From contig NZ_AEUE01000003.1 in NCBI RefSeq assembly GCF_000186705.1, forward strand, positions 372,001 to 436,000: DNA of 64,000 nt, read 5' to 3'. Positions 9,396 to 20,358 of this stretch are shown one piece after another (positions within the stretch are counted from its first letter, which is position 1; each line of letters opens with the position of its first letter). A model generated the notes under the pieces. That model ran no database searches and was not told the DNA's origin. It saw nothing but the letters and a program-made list of their open reading frames with translations. A program made the translations under genes and the position numbers. This stretch comes from Citromicrobium sp. JLT1363. Lineage in GTDB: Bacteria; Pseudomonadota; Alphaproteobacteria; Sphingomonadales; Sphingomonadaceae.

Positions 9396-10037
9396 TCATG
9401 CAGCGGGATGTCTGCGGCGAATGTCGTGGATCAGCCGATCCGATACGCGGGGGAGGGCTGCGAGTTCTTCGAGTTCGCGACGATCAGGCTTGCCGCCGCC
9501 GTAGACGAGATGAAACGCACGCCTCACTGGCCAGTCGAGCGCGCCTCTCTCCATCCGCTCGAGCGTGTCGCCAGCTTCGGCGATTCCGGGTTCCACGACC
9601 CGCAAGAAGATGCCGCAGCGTCCGCTTTCGACGATGGCCTTCACCACGCCCTTGCAGCCCAAGTGGCGCTCGATCGTGGCGCAGGGCTGGCGCGGTTGGG
9701 AGACTTCGATGACCGCCGTGCCCAGGCCGTATCGGTCGCCTATGCAGGTCGTGGCTTCGTCGATCCCGTGAACGAACAGGTTCTCACCCATGCTTCCGGG
9801 CCCGCTCAACGCGGGGAGCTCGCCGAATTGATCGCGCAGCCAGGCATAGTGGTCGGCAGGGTAGAGATGGACGGCCATGGCGGGAAAGCCGTGGTGACGG
9901 CGATCGACCTGCTCGTCACCCGCAACGCCGCGCAGCCCGATTTCGATCGGGCCTTCGAGAGCCGATTTGGCGATGGCGCTGCGTTTGCCGTCGGGAAGCG
10001 AGGCTGCGCGTCCGGCGCAGATCGCTTCGACCAGCAT
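9396..10037 (-). CDS. MOSC domain protein (YiiM-like)
   Basis: A 213-residue protein with the MOSC fold: GVAGDEQVDRRHHG near the start, and Cys in QPRQPCATIERH as the candidate Mo/sulfur-carrying residue. Such proteins move sulfur or bind Mo cofactor; YiiM reduces N-hydroxylated compounds. An alternative GTG start two codons earlier would overlap the rlmN stop as GTGA, so translation is probably coupled to rlmN. I chose the ATG. Confidence 0.82.
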   Translation of the reverse strand: MLVEAICAGRAASLPDGKRSAIAKSALEGPIEIGLRGVAGDEQVDRRHHGFPAMAVHLYPADHYAWLRDQFGELPALSGPGSMGENLFVHGIDEATTCIGDRYGLGTAVIEVSQPRQPCATIERHLGCKGVVKAIVESGRCGIFLRVVEPGIAEAGDTLERMERGALDWPVRRAFHLVYGGGKPDRRELEELAALPRVSDRLIHDIRRRHPAA

Positions 10038-10039
10038 GG

Positions 10040-11293
<1,254 letters not shown>

Positions 11294-11524
11294 GAGACGT
11301 CGGCACATAATGCGATCCGGCGCGAAATTCCAGCGCCGTACGCGGACCGGGTGTTGTAGTTCCTTACACTCGTCGCGCGCCAAACTCGGTTGGACGAACG
11401 ATTGTTACCCTCATGCAACACATCCTTGTTGTGTCACATTCATGAAACTTCGCCCGATGCGGCTCATTCCTTCTCCGCATGCCGCATCGCAGACGGCATG
11501 GAATTGAAGAAGGAAGTTCCCCCT

Positions 11525-12196
11525 ATGAAAACTCTTATCGCACTACTCGCCACGGGTTCGCTCGCAGCGCTGGCCACCCCCGCCGCCGCTCAGGTTGAGG
11601 AAGATTCGCCCTTCACCGGCCTGCGCATCCAGGGCAATGCCGGTTACGATCAGATCCGCGCCGGCAGCAGCGTGGACGACGATCTGAACGAGGACAACAA
11701 CGACCAGTCCGCCGAAGGCTTCCTCTACGGTGCCACCGTGGGCTACGATGTCGATCTCGGCAGTGTCGTGATCGGACCGGAAGCCGGAATCTCCGGCTCG
11801 ACCGCCGATACCGACTTCGAGGACGGCGATTTCGAAGGCTTCGGTTTCGGCAACGTCTCCGCCGGACGCGACCTGTTCCTGGGTGCGCGCATCGGTGTGA
11901 AGTCCAGCGAAGACATGATGTTCTACGCGAAGGGCGGCTACACCAACGCCAAGCTCAATGTGCGCAGCAACGACGGTACGACCGAGTTCGACACCGATTA
12001 CGATCTCGACGGCTACCGCGTTGGCGGCGGGCTTGAGTATGCCTTCGGCAACAACCTCTTCACCAACATCGAATACAACTATTCGAACTATTCCGAGGCC
12101 GAAGTGGACTTCGACGGTACGCTGCCCAGCAGCGACCGCTTCGATGTCGACACCGATCGCCACCAAGTGACCGTGGGCCTCGGCATGCGCTTCTAA
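11525..12196 (+). CDS. Outer-membrane beta-barrel protein (OmpA/opacity type)
   Basis: A 223-residue exported protein. Residues 1-23 are a signal peptide ending ATPAAAQ. The rest is acidic, with alternating strands typical of an eight-stranded barrel (FLYGATVGYDVDLG, GLEYAFGNNLFTNIEYNY) and ends with the GLGMRF Phe-terminal signature for BAM insertion. There is no OmpA peptidoglycan domain. An AAGGAAG ribosome site lies 9 bases before the ATG. A strong terminator follows. The 231 bases upstream, divergent from rlmN, must hold its promoter, which I could not assign. Confidence 0.85.
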   Translation: MKTLIALLATGSLAALATPAAAQVEEDSPFTGLRIQGNAGYDQIRAGSSVDDDLNEDNNDQSAEGFLYGATVGYDVDLGSVVIGPEAGISGSTADTDFEDGDFEGFGFGNVSAGRDLFLGARIGVKSSEDMMFYAKGGYTNAKLNVRSNDGTTEFDTDYDLDGYRVGGGLEYAFGNNLFTNIEYNYSNYSEAEVDFDGTLPSSDRFDVDTDRHQVTVGLGMRF

Positions 12197-12221
12197 GCGG
12201 CCTCAGGACCGAAAAAAGACT

Positions 12222-12257
12222 AAGGGGCGTGGCCTTCGCGGGCCGCGCCCCTTTCTT
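12222..12257 (+). terminator. Rho-independent terminator of the barrel gene
   Basis: A 13-base stem AAGGGGCGTGGCC pairs with GGCCGCGCCCCTT across a TTCGCG-type loop with one mismatch, followed by TTTCTT. It lies 26 bases after the stop codon and may also serve the convergent gene to the right. Confidence 0.85.
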
Positions 12258-12295
12258 GTGCGTCCCCTTGGCGAAGGGTCAGGGGCAGGTATCGC

Positions 12296-12787
12296 TCAGT
12301 CGCGCGCGCAAGCGATGGTCGCCGCGTCGATCGCGGTTGCGACCCCCGAAAGACTGTACTGGTCGGTGAAGCGGTTGCCGCCCCGGTCGGTGGCGGACAC
12401 ACGCATCCGCGATCCCGCGCGCATTGCGGCGACGATTGCCGCGTCCATCCGCTTGTCCACCGCCCATGCATCCGCTTCGCCCGCGGTAAGGCGATAGGTG
12501 TCACCGCCGATCGCCAGGCTGACGCGCCCGTTGGCGGCGAGCCTGCGCGACAGGCGCAGGTGGATCTGGTTACGGATCTTGCGGTTGGGCCAGGTGCCGA
12601 CTGTGGCGTAAGGCTCGAAATCGCGCGCGCCCCGGGTTCGTTCCCCCTTGGAAATGGCATAGCAGCGCGGCAGGCGCGGATCGCGGAACGCGCCCCAGTC
12701 CTCGAATATTCCGAGGGACGACCGTGCAAGAGCCGGGGGCGCCTGCACAACGCCGAGGAGCAGCGCTGCGGCGAGGGCCAATGCCAT
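12296..12787 (-). CDS. Exported protein resembling invasion-associated locus B (IalB)
   Basis: A 163-residue protein starting with a hydrophobic export segment (MALALAAALLLGVV...ALA). The mature part has FEDWGAFRD and RCYAISKGE near its start and a late Cys in TIACARD. This W..F.....CYA pattern is what I associate with IalB-like periplasmic proteins. A GGAAGAGG site just before this ATG decides for 12787; an ATG 45 bases upstream is possible and would add positive charge to the signal. The family call is moderate. Confidence 0.6.
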   Translation of the reverse strand: MALALAAALLLGVVQAPPALARSSLGIFEDWGAFRDPRLPRCYAISKGERTRGARDFEPYATVGTWPNRKIRNQIHLRLSRRLAANGRVSLAIGGDTYRLTAGEADAWAVDKRMDAAIVAAMRAGSRMRVSATDRGGNRFTDQYSLSGVATAIDAATIACARD

Positions 12788-12896
12788 GGTCCTCTTCCAG
12801 TCGAATTCGGCGAAGGCTGTGAAAAATCGCATCTTTACCGCTTGTTATGTCTGCATGGGTAGTGGTGATCGTGGGACAGTTCAGGGATTTACTTCT

Positions 12897-13667
12897 ATGC
12901 CTTCGTGCGATGGGTGCCGCAACGGTACGGGCCTCGATTTCGATCTGAAGATTGCTTTTCAGCCGATTTTCGACTGCGAGGCGGATGCGCCCTTCGCCTA
13001 CGAGGCTCTGGTCCGCGGACCACACGGCGAGAGCGCGCGCTGGGTGCTCGACCAGATTCACGACGGCAATCGCTATGCCTTCGATCAGGAATGCCGCGTC
13101 GCGGCGATCCGCGCCGCGGTGGCTGCCGGACTGCTGGATGGCCCGGCGAAGCTATCCATCAATTTCATGCCAAATGCCGTCTACTCGCCGCAGGCCTGCA
13201 TACAGTTGACGCTCAAGACGGCGTCCGAAACAGGCTTGCCGACGGATCGGCTGATCTTCGAGTTCACCGAAAACGAACAGGTCGATACTGCGCATGCGCG
13301 CGACATCATCGATGCCTATGCTGCGCTCGGTTTTGCGACTGCGGTGGACGATTTCGGGGCCGGGTATTCGGGGCTGGGCCTGCTCGCCAATCTCAAGACC
13401 GACATCATCAAACTCGACATGGAGCTGATCCGCGGGATCGATGTGTCCGAACCGCGCCGCCAGATCGTGCGAGCAACGGTAAGTCTGCTGCGCGAAATGG
13501 GCCGCGTGGTCGTTGCCGAGGGCATCGAGACGGCTTCCGAGCTCGAGGTGTTGCGAGATCTCGGTGTTCGCTATGTGCAGGGCTTCCATATCGCGAAGCC
13601 GATGCTCGGCGCTTTTCCTCCCGTCGATCTGGGCAGGGACCGGCTGGGGCGGGCCGCAGCAGCCTAG
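12897..13667 (+). CDS. EAL-domain c-di-GMP phosphodiesterase
   Basis: A 256-residue single-domain protein. EALVR is at 36-40, Asn89 in SINF, Glu125 in FEFTENE, DDFGAGYSG at 151-159, Lys172 in IKLD and AEGIE at 207-211, so all metal and catalytic positions expected of an active c-di-GMP hydrolase are present. No sensor domain, but the N-terminus has a CDGC motif (Cys4, Cys7) that could bind metal or respond to redox; that is inference. Its stop codon overlaps the greB stop on the opposite strand through a CTAG palindrome. Confidence 0.9.
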   Translation: MPSCDGCRNGTGLDFDLKIAFQPIFDCEADAPFAYEALVRGPHGESARWVLDQIHDGNRYAFDQECRVAAIRAAVAAGLLDGPAKLSINFMPNAVYSPQACIQLTLKTASETGLPTDRLIFEFTENEQVDTAHARDIIDAYAALGFATAVDDFGAGYSGLGLLANLKTDIIKLDMELIRGIDVSEPRRQIVRATVSLLREMGRVVVAEGIETASELEVLRDLGVRYVQGFHIAKPMLGAFPPVDLGRDRLGRAAAA

Positions 13668-14152
13668 GCCGCGCGCTCGGGATAGGAAATCGCGAGTACT
13701 TCCCACTCGCGCAGGCCCGTCGGCCCTCTGACCATCCGCACATCGCCGATTTCGGCTCCGCGCACCGCCCGAGCCAACGGGGAGGACCAGCCGACCAGCC
13801 CGTTGCCCGCATCCTGCTCGTCATCGCCGACAAGAGTGAGCGTTCTTTCGCGCTCGTCCTCGTCCACCAGCTTCACGGTGGCGCCGAAGAAAACCCGGGT
13901 ACGGTCCGGCTGTTCGGCAGGGTCGATGACCCGCGCGGCCTTCATGCGCCGCGCAAGATGTGCCAGCTCGCGGTCGATCTCGCGCATTTTCTTGCGGCCA
14001 TAAAGGTAATCGCCATTCTCGGACCGATCGCCGTTGCCGGCCGCCCAGCTGACGATCTCGACGATCTCCGGCCGGGCGGTGCCCAGCAGGTGATCGTAGC
14101 GCGCTTTCATCGCGGCATAGCCTGCGGGCGTGATCGGGTTGTCACCTTTCAT
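13664..14152 (-). CDS. greB: Transcription elongation factor GreB
   Basis: A 162-residue protein with an N-terminal coiled coil (residues ~5-75, with the acidic tip in GNGDRSENGDYLYGRKK) and a C-terminal FKBP-like domain. It enters the RNA polymerase secondary channel and stimulates cleavage of backtracked RNA. The SENGDYLYGR form points to GreB rather than GreA. The track start three codons upstream is TTG; the ATG at 14152 is preferred. Confidence 0.9.
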   Translation of the reverse strand: MKGDNPITPAGYAAMKARYDHLLGTARPEIVEIVSWAAGNGDRSENGDYLYGRKKMREIDRELAHLARRMKAARVIDPAEQPDRTRVFFGATVKLVDEDERERTLTLVGDDEQDAGNGLVGWSSPLARAVRGAEIGDVRMVRGPTGLREWEVLAISYPERAA

Positions 14153-14173
14153 GCGCGTCAAACCTGCCGGGGC

Positions 14174-16126
14174 TCAGCGCAGGAAGTCGCCCGCCATCCT
14201 GGGCTTGCCGTACTGCGCGCGATCGGGGTTGAGTTGTTCGTACACGGCGGCGTTCTCGATCACGCGCTGGACGTAGTTCTTCGTCTCGTAGATCGGAATC
14301 CGCTCGATCCAGGTGACGTAGTCGATCCCGCCCTGGCGCGGATCGCCATTGGCGCGCAGCCAGCGGTTCACGTTGCCCGGCCCCGCGTTGTAGGCCGCGA
14401 TGGCAAGCGGATAGGCGCCGCCGTAATAGTCCAGCATGCGGGCAAAATACGCATTTCCGAGCTGCATGTTATAGCTCGGATCGGCGATCAGGTTGTCGCG
14501 GCTGTAGCCGAGACCAAGCTGGCCTGCCTGTTCGCGCGCTGTGGCGGGCATCAGCTGCATGAGGCCGCGCGCGCCCGCGTGGCTGATCGCATTGGCCGCG
14601 AACTGGCTTTCCTGCCGCGAAATGGCGTGCACCATCGTCCAGTCGGCGCCGCCCGGGGGGCTTACAGTGGGGAACCCTTGCTCCACGAACCCGCGATGGC
14701 CGTCTGCCGCAGCGGCTTCGGCGACGTTTACCGCCAGATCCCGGCGACCGGTATCGCGCGCCAGTTCGGCGACCAGCGCATGCTCTTCGGGCGTGTCGGC
14801 CTGGTCGGAAATCGCCTGGTAGAACTGAATGCCCGTGCGCCAGGGTGTCCCGCGCGCAACCTCGCGGACGGCCCTGGTGAGCGTTGCCCCTTCGAATGCG
14901 GCACGTTGCTGGGCGCTCGGCAGCGCGACGTTGCTGGTCCCGAGCGAGGGCATGTCCCGACCAAGCTTGGCAAGCGCAAGCTGGCCATAGAAGCGGTCCG
15001 GGTATGCTGCGGCCATTTCGTAATAGCGGCTGGATTCGCTGCGGTCGCCCGCGCGTTCTGCAGCAAGGCCGGCCCAATAGAACCCCTTGGAGCGGGTCTG
15101 GGGCGTTTGCGCGGCTGCACCGTAGCGATAGAACAGCGGGGCCGCGCGGCCCGGCTGGCCAAGGTTCCAGTAGGCGTTGGTTCCGCCCAGCCACATCAGT
15201 GAGGTGTAATCGTCGCGCAGCCGATAGGCTTCCTTGCTGATATCGGTGCCCGGCGCGAACAGATCGTCGACCTTGGCTGCAATCTGCGCTGAAGGATCGG
15301 AACCCGCTCCCTGCGCGATCCGGAGGGCCTCACCGACGAAATCCTCGGGATCGAAGGCGGGGTTCTCGAACGCGGGGCGATTGGCCAGCAGCGCGATGGC
15401 CTGCGGTAGCTGCCGGTTCTCGCGGTAATACTTGGCGAGATTGTAGACGTAGCCCGGATCCTGCCGGGCGTCGGCCGGGATCGGCACGCCTGCGGTTTCC
15501 GCACCATAGCCCTGGATCAGCGCCAGCCGGACGGTGAACAAGTCGCGGTTGGCGGGCGATACGCGGGTGATCTGCCGCTGGGCGGCCTCGATCTCGCTCT
15601 GCCACAGCAGCGCGTCCATCCGCGCGTCCTCGTCCGCGGGTGTGAACGTGTTGCCGAACAGCGAGACCAGATAGGGCTCGCTCGTCGCGCTCATCCTGCC
15701 CGCGCGCCACGCCTCGCGGGCCACCTCGGCGGCTTCCGGGCGGGATACGGAAGAGAGCGCCAGAGCATAGCGCGCGCGGCCCGCATTGGTCACGGGCGGC
15801 AGCGCGTCGAAATAGGCTACCAGGCTCTCGGGGGAGGCCGTGCTGCTGTCGAGTGCATCCTCGGCCCTCTGGCGCAGGCGGTCCGTCTGCGGGAAGTCGG
15901 GATAGGCGAGCAGGAAGCTGGCATATTCGGTGAACGGCAGATCGTCCTGCTCGATGAGGTATTCCCACCGGCTGACCACTTGCGCCATCTGCGTGGGGGC
16001 GCTGGCGATCAGCGAAGCTCGGGCACGATCCCAGCTCGCCGCGTCCTGTGCGAGGGCGGGCGGGGTGATGGAGGTGGTGGAAACAAGCGCGATGGCCAGA
16101 AAGGGAAGTCGGGTCATGCTGGACAT
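14174..16126 (-). CDS. slt: Soluble lytic murein transglycosylase (Slt70-like)
   Basis: A 650-residue periplasmic enzyme with a signal peptide, a long alpha-helical superhelix (residues ~30-470) and a C-terminal SLT domain. ISRQESQF contains the catalytic Glu; GLMQLMPATA and AYNAGPGNV are the other family motifs. It cleaves glycan strands to form 1,6-anhydromuropeptides, which AmpG-type permeases such as the one at 46.5 kb recycle. AAGGAG lies 12 bases before the chosen ATG. Confidence 0.93.
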   Translation of the reverse strand: MSSMTRLPFLAIALVSTTSITPPALAQDAASWDRARASLIASAPTQMAQVVSRWEYLIEQDDLPFTEYASFLLAYPDFPQTDRLRQRAEDALDSSTASPESLVAYFDALPPVTNAGRARYALALSSVSRPEAAEVAREAWRAGRMSATSEPYLVSLFGNTFTPADEDARMDALLWQSEIEAAQRQITRVSPANRDLFTVRLALIQGYGAETAGVPIPADARQDPGYVYNLAKYYRENRQLPQAIALLANRPAFENPAFDPEDFVGEALRIAQGAGSDPSAQIAAKVDDLFAPGTDISKEAYRLRDDYTSLMWLGGTNAYWNLGQPGRAAPLFYRYGAAAQTPQTRSKGFYWAGLAAERAGDRSESSRYYEMAAAYPDRFYGQLALAKLGRDMPSLGTSNVALPSAQQRAAFEGATLTRAVREVARGTPWRTGIQFYQAISDQADTPEEHALVAELARDTGRRDLAVNVAEAAAADGHRGFVEQGFPTVSPPGGADWTMVHAISRQESQFAANAISHAGARGLMQLMPATAREQAGQLGLGYSRDNLIADPSYNMQLGNAYFARMLDYYGGAYPLAIAAYNAGPGNVNRWLRANGDPRQGGIDYVTWIERIPIYETKNYVQRVIENAAVYEQLNPDRAQYGKPRMAGDFLR

Positions 16127-16229
16127 TATGGCCGCTGGCTCCTTATCAGGCACTGAACGAATTGGGCGGAAGGGACGAAGCAGTCCCCTGTCTCGGCCCC
16201 TTATATAGTACTACGAAAGAGCGGCTCAA

Positions 16230-17111
16230 ATGTTCTCAGGCTCCATTCCCGCGCTGGTAACCCCGTTTCGCGACGGCAAGCTGGACGAAGCGGCGTTTCG
16301 CACGCTGGTCGACTGGCAGATCGAGCAGGGAAGTTCTGCGCTCGTTCCTTGCGGAACGACGGGCGAGGCCTCCACGCTTTCGAATGCAGAGCATCACCGT
16401 GTGATCGAAATGTGCGTGGAGCAGGCGGCGGGCCGCGTGCCGATCATCGCCGGATGCGGCAGCAACGATACCAACAATGCGCTGCTGCACCTCAAGTTCG
16501 CCAAGAAGGCGGGGGTGACCGCAGGTCTGTGTGTCGCCCCCTATTACAACAAGCCGAGCCAAGCGGGTCTGATCGCGCATTTCAGCCATCTGGCCGAGCA
16601 TGGCGAGCTGCCCATCGTGCTCTACAACGTGCCGGGCCGCACGGTGACCGACATCCTGCCCGAAACGGTCTGCGAACTGGCTGAGAAATTCCCCGAGGTG
16701 ATCGTGGCGATCAAGGACGCGAGCGAGGATCTGTCGCGCGTGTCCGACCATCGCATGGGCATCAGCAGGGATTTCTGCCAGCTTTCGGGCAATGACGAAC
16801 TGGCGCTGCCGTTCAATGCGGCGGGCGGTTCGGGCTGCATCTCGGTAACCGCCAACGTCGCGCCCGCGCTGTGTGCCGAATTCCAGCAGGCCTGCGCCGA
16901 CAATGATCTGGTGAGGGCGCGCGAGCTGAACGACCTTCTCTATCCGCTGCACTACGCGATGTTCGAGGATTCGAGCCCCGCGCCGGTGAAGTATGCGCTC
17001 AGCCGCACGCAGAGCTGGATGACCGACGAGGTGCGGTTGCCGCTGGTCGCGTGTTCCGAGCACGCCCGCCGCGCGGTCGATAAGGCGCTGGAGCACGCAG
17101 GGCTGGTGTGA
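16230..17111 (+). CDS. dapA: 4-Hydroxy-tetrahydrodipicolinate synthase
   Basis: A 293-residue aldolase-fold enzyme condensing pyruvate and aspartate semialdehyde, the first step of the lysine/diaminopimelate branch. GTTGE is at 42-46, Tyr132 in LYNVPGRT and the Schiff-base Lys162 in VAIKDAS. Length is normal. The last codons overlap a GTG start of the next gene. A decayed second copy of its 3' end lies about 500 bases downstream (17571-17645), so the intact 3' end or the next gene may have been acquired by recombination. Confidence 0.97.
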   Translation: MFSGSIPALVTPFRDGKLDEAAFRTLVDWQIEQGSSALVPCGTTGEASTLSNAEHHRVIEMCVEQAAGRVPIIAGCGSNDTNNALLHLKFAKKAGVTAGLCVAPYYNKPSQAGLIAHFSHLAEHGELPIVLYNVPGRTVTDILPETVCELAEKFPEVIVAIKDASEDLSRVSDHRMGISRDFCQLSGNDELALPFNAAGGSGCISVTANVAPALCAEFQQACADNDLVRARELNDLLYPLHYAMFEDSSPAPVKYALSRTQSWMTDEVRLPLVACSEHARRAVDKALEHAGLV

Positions 17112-17521
17112 GGCACTCTGCTCTGATTGCCGCAGCCTTGGCTTTGTTGGGTTGCGGAGAGATCTCGCATGAGCGCCCTCGAAATGCAGATGCCTGGAAC
17201 CTGCGATCAGACACCTTGATCCACAGTACCCCATTCACAGAGCTGTCGGTTGCGACGGATGGCGGGTTTTCGCTCGACGGCAGAGTTCATGCTGAAGATG
17301 ATCTCTCGCGTGTATTGACACTAATCCAGCAAATCGAGCCTGCTCCGGTGCTCGTGGTAACCTATGAGGGTGAGGAAGAGCCCCAGGCCTGGGCTCGGAC
17401 GATCGCCGCTGCTGAGTCCAGGTTTTGCGACCTGCCAGAGACCTGGTGCTGGAAAGGTCCAGCATCTGAAGCGCCGCCCGAGATACAGAGGGCACGCCGC
17501 GCGCGGGCGCGTTCGAACTAG
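17108..17521 (+). CDS. Small lipoprotein of unknown function
   Basis: A 137-residue protein with a lipoprotein signal, LALLGC, putting the lipidated Cys at 16. Start is GTG overlapping the dapA TGA (GTGTGA), hence coupled translation. The middle part (EDDLSRVLTLIQQIEPAPVLVVTYEG) looks like a small alpha/beta domain, and a Cys pair FCDLPETWC may form a disulfide. Base composition is less GC-rich than neighbours, and it lies between dapA and a dapA remnant, both suggesting insertion. Function not recognised. Confidence 0.65.
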   Translation: MRHSALIAAALALLGCGEISHERPRNADAWNLRSDTLIHSTPFTELSVATDGGFSLDGRVHAEDDLSRVLTLIQQIEPAPVLVVTYEGEEEPQAWARTIAAAESRFCDLPETWCWKGPASEAPPEIQRARRARARSN

Positions 17522-17570
17522 AGCGATTTAAAGCACCTCGCCCTCGTCGAGCAGGGGCGTCGTCGGGTGG

Positions 17571-17645
17571 GGCGGTTCGCTGACTCAACGCTCCGAAGTG
17601 GCCCGCCATGCGGTCGAGGCGGGCTGGAGAGCGCAGGGCTGGTCT
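17571..17645 (+). pseudogene. Decayed 3' end of a second dapA
   Basis: With one or two frameshifts this stretch reads SEVARHAVEA then LESAGLV, against SEHARRAVDKALEHAGLV at the end of the intact DapA. The DNA also aligns with 17030-17108: CCCGCC..GCGGTCGA and CGCAGGGCTGGT are shared in order. An in-frame TGA and the frame changes make it non-coding. The remaining bases of 17522-17670 hold nothing else recognisable. Confidence 0.6.
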
Positions 17646-17670
17646 GGCTTCTGTCAGGGACCGAACAGCA

Positions 17671-19608
17671 TCAGTCCGGAGGGTTGTGCTCCTGAACGAA
17701 GCGCATGGCGGACTCGAGCATCTGGCGGCGGGTGACCGATAGGGAGAGCCAGTGGTCCTCACCATCGAGGGTCACAAGTTCATAGGGCTTGTCGGCATCC
17801 TTCAGGGCGTCTGCCATCTTGTACGAATGCGAAAAGGGCACGACCGTATCGTCTTCGCCATGGATAAGCATCACGGGCGCATCTGCACGGTCCGCGAAGC
17901 GCCGCGGCGAAACCTCGTCCCACCCGCTTCTTGGCCCGAGCTGCTCGAGGAGCGCCGTTTTCGTGACCCGGCGTTCGCCCGAAGCCCGATAATCCTCGTC
18001 GTACATGGCCTTGAGGTCCGTGACGGGGGCGACCGCCACTGCACAGCGATAGATTCCCTGCTGCAGAGTAATGCCCGCCAGTGCGGCGTATCCGCCATAG
18101 CTCGCGCCCATGATGCAAGCGCGGTCCGGATCGACGATCCCCCGCTCGGCGAGTGCGGAGAGCCCGTCGGAAATGTCGGTCTGCATCTTGCGGCCCCATT
18201 CGCCGTAGCCGGCAGACTTGAACTTCTGGCTGCGATTGGTCGACCCTCGGAAATTGGGCTGGAAGACGGCGTAGCCGCGCGAAGCGAAGGCTTGCGCCCA
18301 CCAGTCGAATTGCTCGCGATCTTCGGCGTGCGGTCCGCCGTGCGGGAACAGGATGACGGGCAGGTTTTCGGGTGCGCGGCCCGGCGGCAGGGTGAGGATG
18401 CCGTCCATTTCGAGCCCATCGGACGCGGTGTATTCGACGGTCGAAATCGGCCCCACCTGGTCGGGCGTGATGAGCCTGCGCTCGACGCCGAAACCGTCGG
18501 CGCGAAGGGTGGCCAGGTCCACGGTAAACCAGGATCCGCTGTCGCCGTTGCCGCTGGTGCGAACCAGAACCTTGTCGAAATCGGGTGTCCAGTCGACCAT
18601 TCGCATATCGCGTCCGGCAAAGGCCCTCATGATCTTGGCAGCCGCCTCCTGATGCTCCGGATCGGCGAAGACGGGTCTGCCTTCACTGTCGAGATAACCC
18701 AGCAGGTGCCCGGTGTTCTCTGCAAAATACAAGCGCTCGAACCCTGCGCCCTCCAGGAACGGGTGAGGCGCACCGCCCGCCAGGGGGACCTCGTACCACC
18801 GCGTGATGTCGTCCTCGCCTCGTTCCGAATAGACAGCGGTTGCCCCACCGAAGCCGAGGCCGATCAAACCGACCCGGCCGGCGCTTTGGCGCCCCTCGGC
18901 CAGCCGATCATTGTCGGGACCGCGAATTTCCCAGCGACCGTTCGTCCGGTCGATGTCGAGCGTTGCGGCAACCTGCCCATTTCGGTCGATCAGCCAATCC
19001 CGGGATGTGCCGGCCCCGGTAGGAGACGCTATCCGGCGATTGTCGTCTTTCTCTATGTCCGTCGCATAAAGGAATGGGCGGCCATGATCGAAAGAATAGG
19101 CGCTGCCATCGCGCCGGAATTCGAGGGTTCCGAAAAAAGCGACCCAGCGTCCGTCGATCCGGCGTATGCCGTAGTCCCCGAAAACGGCATTTGCGAGCCG
19201 CCGGTCCGAACCGAAGATGGTCTGGATGGGGCCGTCGAAAGTGACCGGTATGACTTGCGCGGTCGCCACTTCGGCCTTGTCGGTCGTGAATCCCCGAAGG
19301 TCTTCTGTCTGGCTCCTCACCAGCATGACCCGGTCGTCCCCGATCCAGTCGAAATACCGGATTTTCACGTCGCCCACGGCCAGTTGTCGGATCAGGGTGT
19401 TTCCCGGACCGAGAAACACGAGCATCCGCGTTCCGTTCATCCGCACCAATACTGCGACGTTGTTGCCGCTTGGAGAGATGGCGGCATCCTCGACCTCCGG
19501 CAGATCGCCAAAGGCTTCCAGCGGCGGTGGCGCGGCAACGGCCGATGCTCCGATCGTGGTGGCGAGCAGGAGCGCCGCGAGCATCGCGCGAAGAACATTG
19601 TAAAACAT
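17671..19608 (-). CDS. S9-family prolyl oligopeptidase/acylaminoacyl peptidase-like
   Basis: A 645-residue exported peptidase. A signal peptide covers about residues 1-27. Residues 30-390 are beta-propeller-like repeats and 400-645 the alpha/beta hydrolase domain. The catalytic triad is Ser503 in GASYGGYA, an Asp near 586-587 in GEDDTV and His619 in GEDHWL. Family members trim short peptides in the periplasm. It is convergent with the dapA group and divergent from smpB. Confidence 0.9.
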   Translation of the reverse strand: MFYNVLRAMLAALLLATTIGASAVAAPPPLEAFGDLPEVEDAAISPSGNNVAVLVRMNGTRMLVFLGPGNTLIRQLAVGDVKIRYFDWIGDDRVMLVRSQTEDLRGFTTDKAEVATAQVIPVTFDGPIQTIFGSDRRLANAVFGDYGIRRIDGRWVAFFGTLEFRRDGSAYSFDHGRPFLYATDIEKDDNRRIASPTGAGTSRDWLIDRNGQVAATLDIDRTNGRWEIRGPDNDRLAEGRQSAGRVGLIGLGFGGATAVYSERGEDDITRWYEVPLAGGAPHPFLEGAGFERLYFAENTGHLLGYLDSEGRPVFADPEHQEAAAKIMRAFAGRDMRMVDWTPDFDKVLVRTSGNGDSGSWFTVDLATLRADGFGVERRLITPDQVGPISTVEYTASDGLEMDGILTLPPGRAPENLPVILFPHGGPHAEDREQFDWWAQAFASRGYAVFQPNFRGSTNRSQKFKSAGYGEWGRKMQTDISDGLSALAERGIVDPDRACIMGASYGGYAALAGITLQQGIYRCAVAVAPVTDLKAMYDEDYRASGERRVTKTALLEQLGPRSGWDEVSPRRFADRADAPVMLIHGEDDTVVPFSHSYKMADALKDADKPYELVTLDGEDHWLSLSVTRRQMLESAMRFVQEHNPPD

Positions 19609-19723
19609 GGTTGAACCCCCGATCCCTGATCCCGTGTCTGCGCTGTGCCGCCCCTGCTTTGCAAGAGAAATACAACGCCAAGTCTTTCGTTCTCACGACA
19701 GTATGCCTACATCGCGCCACCTT

Positions 19724-20206
19724 ATGGCCCGTCCCAAACCCACCACTTTCGACAAGCGCAAGGTCGTCGCCGAAAACCGGCGCGCGCGCTTCGATTACGA
19801 GGTGGAGGAGAAATTCGAAGCCGGCATCGCGCTTCAGGGCACCGAAGTGAAATCGCTCCGCTCGGGCGAAGCCGCGATCGCCGAATCCTATGCCGAGGTG
19901 CGTGATGGGGAGGCGTGGCTCATCAACGCCAATATTCCCGAATATACGCACGGCAACCGCCTGAACCACGAGCCCAAGCGCCCGCGCAAGCTGCTGCTCC
20001 ACCAACGTGAAATCCAGAAGTTGCTGGGCGCGGTCGAGCGCAAGGGCATGACGCTTGTGCCGCTGTCCGTGTATTTCAACGGACAGGGTCGGGCGAAGGT
20101 CGAACTGGCGCTGGCCAAGGGTCGCCAGACCAAGGACAAGCGCGATTATATCAAGGATCGCGACTGGCAGCGCGACAAGGCCCGCATCCTGCGCGAGCGC
20201 GGGTAA
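19724..20206 (+). CDS. smpB: SsrA-binding protein SmpB
   Basis: A 160-residue RNA-binding protein that delivers tmRNA to stalled ribosomes for trans-translation. [32 protein letters not shown] and the basic tail [21 protein letters not shown] are characteristic. The chosen Met gives the usual length; the 39 upstream residues in frame are not conserved in character. No tmRNA gene is seen in the window. Confidence 0.96.
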   Translation: MARPKPTTFDKRKVVAENRRARFDYEVEEKFEAGIALQGTEVKSLRSGEAAIAESYAEVRDGEAWLINANIPEYTHGNRLNHEPKRPRKLLLHQREIQKLLGAVERKGMTLVPLSVYFNGQGRAKVELALAKGRQTKDKRDYIKDRDWQRDKARILRERG

Positions 20207-20358
20207 ATTTTTCTGCGAAAGACCGGCGCGATTAAGGAACCGGCCATCGCCTTGCGACTATCGCGGCGAAATGCCCTCGGGCACGAGAATTTTTAACCGA
20301 TTTCAGGGGTGCCCAGCTTGCCCTGCGCATCCCTCGCCACCATCATCGAACGAGCAGT

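Noticed and set aside
12905-15202. 765-residue ORF across EAL, greB and slt
   Set aside because: Runs through three real genes in another frame and is Arg-rich without motif.
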